Of a stretch of DNA of 64,000 nucleotides, positions 55,738 to 64,000 are shown in pieces. A program made the translations under genes and the position numbers. Numbering within the stretch: position 1 is the stretch's first letter; every line of letters begins with the position of its first letter. The stretch lies in contig NW_017567017.1 in NCBI RefSeq assembly GCF_001661265.1, positions 210,451 through 274,450 on the forward strand, read 5' to 3'. The notes under the pieces are model-generated. The model had not been told where the DNA came from, did no database searches, and worked only from the letters and a program-made list of their open reading frames with translations. The DNA comes from Saitoella complicata NRRL Y-17804. Taxonomy: Eukaryota; Ascomycota; Saitoellomycetes; Saitoellales; Saitoellaceae.

Positions 55738-57172
55738 TTGATGGTTGAAGTTGATCCTGAGCCAGGTCAACGGAGGGCATCTTCTCGTGCCTCAAAACTC
55801 CAGATTCGATACACCGTTGAGGTGCCACCACCAGCTACTGCCCCACCGCGGGTCCCGGTGCGCGCAGCAAAACCTGTCAATCTACACCCAGCGTCTCCAG
55901 CAATTCGAGAGGTGATTCAAGCGTCCGATGATGATGAGTGGGCCTTGGAGGCCTATTGGATTAAGTATAGCACCTCTCGCCCAAACACCAAGCCGTACAT
56001 ATGCGCATTTCACCAACGGAGATTTTGGCAAACCTCCTAAGACCCTTGGAGAGAAAGCCTTGGAGGACTTGCAGAACGATCCTCTCTGCCCTGAAGACAT
56101 CTCCGCTTCTGACCATGCCCTTGACGTTGGGTACCAGATCATCCGCGGTTCAACAAAATCCCCGATGTCTCGACTGCGCTCCACTGAAGACTTCGAGCAA
56201 TCGAAGGAGACCGTTTCAGACCTTCAACAGCATGGGGCAGGTAAAGGGAAGAAGTGGGCTGTTCATATTACGCTCAAGATTGATTTCAGACCTGCCGACA
56301 GTACCAGCAGTGAATCCGATGGTGAACTACCCAATGCTGCTAGGACAAATAAGGGTGGACGCAAGGATAAAGGCGAAAAGAAGTACGGGAACAACCCTAC
56401 GAAGCGTATGCTGAAGGATATTGAGAAGGCAAACAAGAACAATCAATTCAAACAGTCGGTTTAAGCGAGATGTCAAAACCCGTCGAGATCAGCGGATCTG
56501 CACCAAGCATGAAGGTGGCCCGTGCGCATCAATCCCTTCAGCCACACCCATCAACGGCACAGCTCTCACTATATTACCCGCTGGGCAGAAGCCATGACCA
56601 TGCCAAATGCGGACGTCGGCTTGACAGATCCCCCAAAAACCCCAGCCTTCATTAAGTTCAACAAGCCTACACTATCGCAAGTAGACATCTACGGGCCACC
56701 CTGTCCCGCTTCTCTTCCGACTCCAGCAACCTCCATGACGCACCTAACCGCAGTCGGCGCTTCGACCAGAAATTTCCCCACGCCTAATAAACTTCCCTCG
56801 AGCCCATTGAAAGCCGCAGACACCAATGATCTGCCCGGTTTCATGAACTTTGTCAACAGGCTTACACCCTCTTATGCTGGTTTCGAACCCTTTGTTGTTG
56901 AAGAGAGGCTGACGTGCAATGGTATGGTGTTGGATGATTTGCCGAATCTGCCACCAGGGCAAGAGATTCCAGGAGTGAAGCTGGGGCATCTCATGGCAAT
57001 GAAACATCACTGGCCAGCGTTTAAGCACAGTAAGAAGGCTCGCTGTAAGTTGGCGGATGAGTTACATCGGATGGATCGGGGATCTTCAAGCCTGCTGTCT
57101 CGGAGACCTTCCACCACCTCGAGAATGACGGAGAGCTGTGAAAGGGATCGAGATAATGCTCGTGGCGATTGA
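55738..57172 (+). CDS. Hypothetical protein, uncertain exon structure
   Basis: A first exon from ATG 55738 to about 55937, a 55-nt intron to 55992 and an open segment to 56464 join in frame. The result has a basic/Pro-rich N-terminus, 'RTYAHFTNGDFGKPPKTLGE', 'SASDHALDVGYQIIRGS' and a Lys-rich stretch. A further open segment (56513-57172), which includes 'TDPPKTPAFIKFNKPTLSQV', 'SYAGFEPFVVEERLTCNG' and 'LGHLMAMKHHWPAFKHSKKA', probably belongs to the same gene, but the connecting splice is unclear. No known domain. Its position between degraded sequence and a dead transposase suggests an accessory or transposon-linked gene. Confidence 0.35.
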
Positions 57173-57555
57173 CTTTGAGGGTTAGCGGGTTGGCAGGGTC
57201 TCGTATTTTTGTAATCCGCAAAAGTTGACGAGTGGAGACAAATCGACTAGTAGCAGATATTTTTTGACGAGACGGCCGCTGCCTCGTAGATTGGAATGCT
57301 GCCTTCCGGTAGAACTAGGTTTTGTATCAATCCGACATGTTTTGCAGTTGTAATAAGGTTTTTGCTGGATCATTCATGGCCCTCGGGTTTTCTGACGTCC
57401 AGCACTGCGCTTGTGCCTGGTTCATCCAGGAGTCTCCAACAGGATAGTGAATGCCAAACATTGTATGGGAAACACACACAAAAACGAGCATAAACTATCG
57501 TGAGAAAGCAGCTGCGCAAGGTCTATGGAGTGTATGTTTGGCTAGACGTACTATG

Positions 57556-58634
57556 CTATGTCATAGCGAGCAGACCTGGAGTCTCGTCATATGTTTCATT
57601 TACGCCAATATTACCCCATGTACTTGCCTCAGCTGGAATCAAGCCGTACCCACATTTACGCATCACATTGCAACACTTTTCAGGGTAGGCATGGATCAAC
57701 AATTCCAACCCTTCACTCAAGAAGTATTCCGGCTGCTCCATAGCCCACGGGTGCTCACGGTTGCGCTTGATCCAAGCCTTGAGCATTGAAGATGCGATTT
57801 CTATGGGTTGAGATCCGGCGAATACGGTGGTAGGTATTCAATTCGAAATCCATGATCAATGATCAGCTCCCGCACCCTGGGATCATGATGAGTGCCACAG
57901 TTATCCATGACAACCACACTATGCTTTGCTGGGAAGGGTTTCAGCACGTTCAGCAGCTTATCCGCCATAAAATCCACAAACCGGTGCGCATCAAAGCTCC
58001 CTTGGTAGACCGAATGGCAGATCATCCCTTCTTGGGAAAACGCAGGAAGTAATGATGACAATCTCAGACCTCTTTGAATGCCTCGATCTTCACACGCGGG
58101 TGAACTATGCGGAGCATATCCAAATCTGCGGAAAGCAGACCTATTGTCGACGGCCGTTTCGTCAAGGAAAACAAGTTGATCCATGGTGTAGTCGGCGAAG
58201 TGGATGCTATGGTGGCTTTGTAGGGTAGAATTGCGCTGGGCAGCTCTGACTGAGAGCCTTTTCCAGGTCCACCCGATTTTGCGCAGGTATCTAAAGACAT
58301 CGAGCCAGTTGAGATCGGTAGCTATCAATTCATTGATGTAATCAGCTGCCTCATTGTGATATAGCGTAGGAGTATTGCTGTAGAGGATCTGAATGTGCTA
58401 CAAGCTTTTCAGTCAAGTCATTGAATGCGCGGGGGAGAGAGCATACCATCCCAATGTCATTGTCAATCTTCCCTGGTCGGCCTAGTCTGAGTGTTTAGGA
58501 GCAGAGGAATCAGCAGACGCGTCATACTGGTTCTTAATTCTGTAAACGGGGGACTTGTGCTTTCCGGTCCATTCAGCAATGTCACTCACAGGCTGACCAC
58601 TTAGTAAAACACGCACAGGGAGCTCGGTGTGCGC
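57556..58634 (-). pseudogene. Tc1/mariner-IS630-type (DDE_3) transposase, frameshifted
   Basis: Minus-strand exons about 58634-58528 (HTH part, 'LSGQPVSDIAEWTGKHKSPV'), 58486-58447 and 58397-57801, with introns of 41 and 49 nt. The DDE domain shows 'LVFLDETAVDNRSAFR' (first Asp) and 'VVVMDNCGTHHD' (second Asp), ending in 'YLPPYSPDLNP'. One base is missing at about 57804, so a TAG follows directly. The continuation that carries the third acidic residue and the C-terminus is in another frame to 57556. The upstream-most exon was not found. The copy is therefore inactive but still well preserved elsewhere, suggesting recent loss. Confidence 0.85.
57556..58634. mobile_element. DNA transposon remnant (IS630-Tc1-mariner superfamily)
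   Basis: The element is recognised by its transposase only. I could not identify terminal inverted repeats or TA target duplications by eye, so the outer limits are unknown and the given ones are those of the coding part. Confidence 0.6.
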
Positions 58635-59136
58635 CTATCCCTCGATGAAGGCATCATTCAAGGACCTACACAAGCATCACTCGGTACTGATCGATGCCCC
58701 AACTTGCTCGTGCTCCACGTACAGCGTGCGACTGACACGTACAGTGTTTCCCGCCCGTGGCCATGGGCACACGTTACCGAGTCGATTGACGCCGATACCG
58801 ACATAGCAGAGCTCATACAAACGCACAGATACTTCAACTACTTCAACATCTTCTCTAGATAATTCCTTGCCGATGTCCAGGATTCCATGGCTTTAAGGTT
58901 ACTTAGAGTGTAATCTCCCGGCTAATCCGTCGGCAATCAGCTGGGCGCAGTTGGCTTTGACGGCTGGCGGCGCGCGCCAAGGTCAAAGTAAAGCGCGCCC
59001 TCGACGAAACATCGAATATACTGTGCCGATAGGTAACCTTCCAACCAACAACGACGTTCTCTATTTATACCCTTATAATATATATCGACGGGCTCCGGCA
59101 GCAGGCTCAGTAGCTGAAAGGGAAGGTAATCCGGAT
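58635..59136. other. Upstream region of the glycosyltransferase-like gene
   Basis: A 502-bp stretch between the transposase remnant and the next gene. It contains TATTTATA/TATATAT tracts at 59061-59087, about 50-75 bp before ATG 59137, which fit a core promoter and support that start rather than the in-frame ATG at 58951. Confidence 0.5.
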
Positions 59137-60303
59137 ATGTTCGCAATTCAACCAATGCGCCCGCGCAAATCCGTTCTCGCTGCCATCGCCGTGTTCACCG
59201 TCGTTGCGCTGACCCTGTCTCTTCTAACGATCAACGGACAGCTGTCGTCGACTTTCGAGGGTGTTCGCGGTATGAAAAACCCCCCAGTTGAAGAAGTTGC
59301 TGACGCACCTCCTCGCGAGCCAGTGGGCACGCTTAATCCGATCACTATCGATCATCAACTTCCTGCAGTTGCTGCCGCCAATATCGTATCTGGCATGCAC
59401 AGCACCCCTCTTTTCATCGGATTCACTCGCAACTTCCCCCTTCTCCTCCAGACCGTCACGTCATATGTCGCCGCTGGCTGGCCTGCTTCCCAGATCCACG
59501 TCTTCGACAACTCTGGTACGATGGACAGCAATGAACTTGGACTTTTGACTCCGTCCAACCCGTTCTTTTGCAACTATACTATGTTGACGGATGTGTACGG
59601 AGTCAACGTTGACTGGACACCAAGTCTTCTGACTTTTGCGCAACTTCAAAACCTCTACATCTCCACCGCCATCAAAAACAAATGGGACGCCTTCTTTTGG
59701 TCGCACATGGACGTGGCTATTCTGCCCGACTCTGACGCCGAGAACTTCGAATCGTTCTACTCTCGCGTACTGTCTTGCGTGAAGGAACACACTGCTTCGC
59801 CCAATTGGGGGTTTCTCTGGTTTAGGTACGATTGGCTTTCCTACGTCAACGTCAAAGCGATGAAGTCACTTGGCGCTTGGGATCCGCTCATTCCCTATTA
59901 TACCACCGACTGCGATATGAACGCTCGCCTTAGGCTTTCGGGCTTCTCTACCGCCGAATGTACTGCGGGACACATTTTTGACGTCGGAGCTGCCATCGCA
60001 AACCTTTCCGATTTCTTCTTTGAGCCCAAGGACATGGACCATTATCGCGAGCTTAAGGTAGAGCTGGATGCATTACACGACGATAAGCACGGCCACCCGA
60101 CCGGGAGATTGTCTTGGCAGAAGGGCCAAACTGGCGGCGAGGGTGAACCCTTTTACGTTGACCCCAACGGTTTCCAGCGCGGGTTGGACGTCTGGATCAA
60201 CACGGGTAAGGATGTGTACGCTGAGAAATGGGGCATGGGTCCCAACTGCGGACTCGAAGGCAAGACGCTTCAAGACATGTGGCACTGGAGGGACCGTCGT
60301 TGA
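59137..60303 (+). CDS. Type II membrane glycosyltransferase-like protein
   Basis: Intronless; 388 residues from ATG 59137. A short cytosolic N-terminus is followed by a signal anchor ('SVLAAIAVFTVVALTLSLLT') and a stem. The luminal domain has 'FIGFTRNFPLLLQTVTSYVA', 'IHVFDNSGTMDSN', 'WDAFFWSHMDVAILPDSD' (a possible metal-binding acidic patch), 'WGFLWFRYDWLSYVNV' and 'YYTTDCDMNARLRLSGF'. The type II topology and the GT-A-like order of motifs suggest a Golgi glycosyltransferase, but I cannot assign a CAZy family. Neighbouring transporter and UGM genes suggest work in galactofuranose-containing glycans. Confidence 0.6.
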   Translation: MFAIQPMRPRKSVLAAIAVFTVVALTLSLLTINGQLSSTFEGVRGMKNPPVEEVADAPPREPVGTLNPITIDHQLPAVAAANIVSGMHSTPLFIGFTRNFPLLLQTVTSYVAAGWPASQIHVFDNSGTMDSNELGLLTPSNPFFCNYTMLTDVYGVNVDWTPSLLTFAQLQNLYISTAIKNKWDAFFWSHMDVAILPDSDAENFESFYSRVLSCVKEHTASPNWGFLWFRYDWLSYVNVKAMKSLGAWDPLIPYYTTDCDMNARLRLSGFSTAECTAGHIFDVGAAIANLSDFFFEPKDMDHYRELKVELDALHDDKHGHPTGRLSWQKGQTGGEGEPFYVDPNGFQRGLDVWINTGKDVYAEKWGMGPNCGLEGKTLQDMWHWRDRR

Positions 60304-60501
60304 GGAATTGTTAGTGACGCTGCGATGCCGCTGGACGGCCGCGAAGTGTGTGAGGACGGACGACTATTTCATAATGGATATCACCAGCATCGATTAGGTG
60401 ACGGACTATTCTTACATGCGGAAAATACCATCAATAGAACCGCATCTTTACCAAACAAAATTCATATTTCCAAGATATACTGGTATCCAACTCCACAAAG
60501 C

Positions 60502-61668
60502 TCATAGGTGCCCATAACCATGTCTCGCCGCCATTGCAGCACTCTTCAACGTCTCCACATGGTCGCCGTAGTAAACGTACAGCATTGCAATGCCTGTCGC
60601 AAACATCACGAGAAACGCCGTTGCCTTTCTCCTTCCGAGCCTGCCAAATTTCGACTTCAACGACTTTGCACGAATCAACACTGCCTCCATTTCTTTGGTT
60701 CCCATCTTGTACCACATCAATCCTCCCAAAGCAATGCTGTACCCAAAGATTTGAGTACCGGTGATGGGATCACCGAAGAGGAGGAAAGACGCAGAGACGA
60801 GAAGGATATCCTTCAATACACCAGAGAGGGTGAGAACGAGAGATGAAGTGCGGCCGATAAGGATGACCACAGAGACGTTCAGCATGAAAGCGACGGCCGC
60901 GGTGAAGAGAAGGAAGGGGACGCCTACGCGCAGGATGTCTTCGATACTCAAACGAGGACCCTCAAACACCATAGCGATGACCGTCAAAAAGGAAGCACAG
61001 ACCGGAGCAAAATAATGAAGAGAGACCATGGGGTCCATCTTGTGCCCGCTCGAGCTCAGCAACTTCTGGACCATGACCAGACGGGTTGCTTCGAAGACAA
61101 TGCCGAGAGCCTGGAACGCGACGCCGATCGCAACAAAGTGGATCTCTCCGTAACTTGCAATCATTACTCCGAGAACAATGACGAAGACATTCATGAATAC
61201 CTTCTTCGACGGCGCAGCCATACCGAAACCCCAGGATGCAAACAAGACTACGACCGGCGTGGTAGCCTTGAGCATCTGAATGAAGGCCACAGAGAGATAG
61301 ATGTACGCCTGATTCGAAAAGATCAAACTCGCCGAAAAAGCAACTCCAATAGGCAACACGCTTTTGCTCCATTGAGACCAATCCATAGGATTTTCATGTC
61401 GCGAATCCAACATCTTTGTCGTTTTTGCCAAGATTCGGGTTGCCGCGGTTGCGAATGACATGTGCAACGCCGTCAGGAAGATTGGGAAGGGAAACCTCAA
61501 TGTTGACAAGATGTACTTGTTGAACAAGATCACGGACGACGAGAGGGCGATCCATACGGCGACGTAGAACGCGGGATGAATGGCGTCGCGTGTTGCGACA
61601 GCTGGTTGGGAAGCAGTCGTCGGCGGAGGCAGCTCTTGCGTTTTCTGATCAGTGGTTGACTTCTCCAT
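60502..61668 (-). CDS. TPT/DUF250 nucleotide-sugar or sugar-phosphate transporter
   Basis: Intronless; 388 residues from ATG 61668. About ten hydrophobic spans with signatures of the triose-phosphate/nucleotide-sugar translocator family: 'SSVILFNKYILSTLRFPFPI', 'NQAYIYLSVAFIQMLKATTP', 'EIHFVAIGVAFQALGIVFEA', 'VMVQKLLSSSGHKMDPMVSL', 'TSSLVLTLSGVLKDILLVSA' and 'GYSIALGGLMWYKMGTKEME'. Substrate specificity cannot be read from sequence. Its position next to UDP-galactopyranose mutase resembles the Aspergillus fumigatus glfA-glfB pair (mutase plus UDP-Galf transporter), so Golgi import of UDP-Galf is an attractive inference. Confidence 0.85.
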   Translation of the reverse strand: MEKSTTDQKTQELPPPTTASQPAVATRDAIHPAFYVAVWIALSSSVILFNKYILSTLRFPFPIFLTALHMSFATAATRILAKTTKMLDSRHENPMDWSQWSKSVLPIGVAFSASLIFSNQAYIYLSVAFIQMLKATTPVVVLFASWGFGMAAPSKKVFMNVFVIVLGVMIASYGEIHFVAIGVAFQALGIVFEATRLVMVQKLLSSSGHKMDPMVSLHYFAPVCASFLTVIAMVFEGPRLSIEDILRVGVPFLLFTAAVAFMLNVSVVILIGRTSSLVLTLSGVLKDILLVSASFLLFGDPITGTQIFGYSIALGGLMWYKMGTKEMEAVLIRAKSLKSKFGRLGRRKATAFLVMFATGIAMLYVYYGDHVETLKSAAMAARHGYGHL

Positions 61669-61910
61669 CTTCACCGTCGTCGTCGTTCGTCCAATTGATC
61701 CAATTGATCTCTTCCTTGCAACTAATCTGGCGGTCCGTTATCGGAATTCAATCCTCGCGGTCGGCACCAAATGCCGGTGGAAGATTAAGGTTAAATTAGA
61801 GGAAGGGCATCGCGAAAGGGGCGTGGTTAGTTAATAGTTAATGTAGATCTTGCCAAGACTCAACTGGAGTATTGATATTCAAACTGGGTATAACTGTTAT
61901 CCTTTTTATC

Positions 61911-63865
<1,955 letters not shown>

Positions 63866-64000
63866 CTAGGGTTAGGGTTAGGGTTAGGGTTAGGGTTAGG
63901 GTTAGGGTTAGGGTTAGGGTTAGGGTTAGGGTTAGGGTTAGGGTTAGGGTTAGGGTTAGGGTTAGGGTTAGGGTTAGGGTTAGGGTTAGGGTTAGGGTTA
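63866..64000 (+). repeat. Telomere repeat array (TTAGGG)n
   Basis: About 22 uninterrupted TTAGGG units run to the window end, in the orientation expected for the G-rich strand at a right chromosome end. The junction is ...GTGACC|TAGGG. Confidence 0.98.

Noticed and set aside
58951-59136. Longer N-terminus for the glycosyltransferase-like protein
   Set aside because: TATA-like tracts lie inside it, its sequence is not membrane-protein-like, and ATG 59137 directly precedes the signal anchor.

Overview
The window is the right end of a fungal chromosome. Its last ~135 bases are about 22 perfect TTAGGG telomere units. Single-copy eukaryotic genes, GT-AG introns of mostly 48-65 nt with CTAAC/CTGAC-like branch sites, and families such as UDP-galactopyranose mutase, HSPA12-type Hsp70s and fungal NCS1 permeases point to a filamentous dikaryotic fungus. 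I cannot decide between Ascomycota and Basidiomycota. I rebuilt exon structures by hand. Every spliced model with stated exon boundaries has a total length divisible by three, except the weak hypothetical gene at 55.7-57.2 kb, whose 3' part is unresolved.

Region 1 (1.4-36.5 kb) is a dense housekeeping block: pICln, prefoldin 5, a GPATCH1-type splicing factor, a Whi2-like BTB protein, acetylornithine aminotransferase, KIN1 kinase, gankyrin/Nas6 (with an apparent 4-nt microexon), an R3HCC1L-like protein, an RNA-repair-type HAD protein with an RGG tail, a TMF1/Sgm1 golgin, exopolyphosphatase PPX1, SUMO, CMC4, P5C dehydrogenase, V-ATPase H and C, Noc1, the mitochondrial glycine carrier Hem25, mitochondrial ProRS, Nup84/Nup107 and a peroxiredoxin.

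Region 2 (36.9-50.4 kb) is accessory and metabolic: a nitrilase, a SAM methyltransferase, an HSPA12-like ATPase, an S/T-rich single-pass membrane protein, a TMT1/METTL7-like methyltransferase, a hydantoinase (HyuA) fused to a DUF917/S-methyl-thiohydantoin-desulfurase-type domain, and a divergently transcribed NCS1 permease. The last three genes form a candidate hydantoin or thiohydantoin (possibly ergothioneine-derived) scavenging module. It would comprise import, S-methylation, desulfuration and ring opening. The shared promoter holds five GATA-type sites.

Region 3 (50.4-58.7 kb) is gene-poor. From 50.98 to 53.69 kb it carries a striking concentration of an imperfect dyad, TAATCCATGATT, on both strands, partly as a regularly spaced array. 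Next come poorly preserved hypothetical genes and a DDE transposase copy, inactivated by a one-base frameshift just before its third catalytic acidic residue.

Region 4 (59.1-64.0 kb) holds a type II membrane glycosyltransferase-like protein, a TPT/DUF250 sugar transporter and a UDP-galactopyranose mutase. This looks like a galactofuranose cluster. The mutase start codon is only about 290 bp from the telomere repeats.
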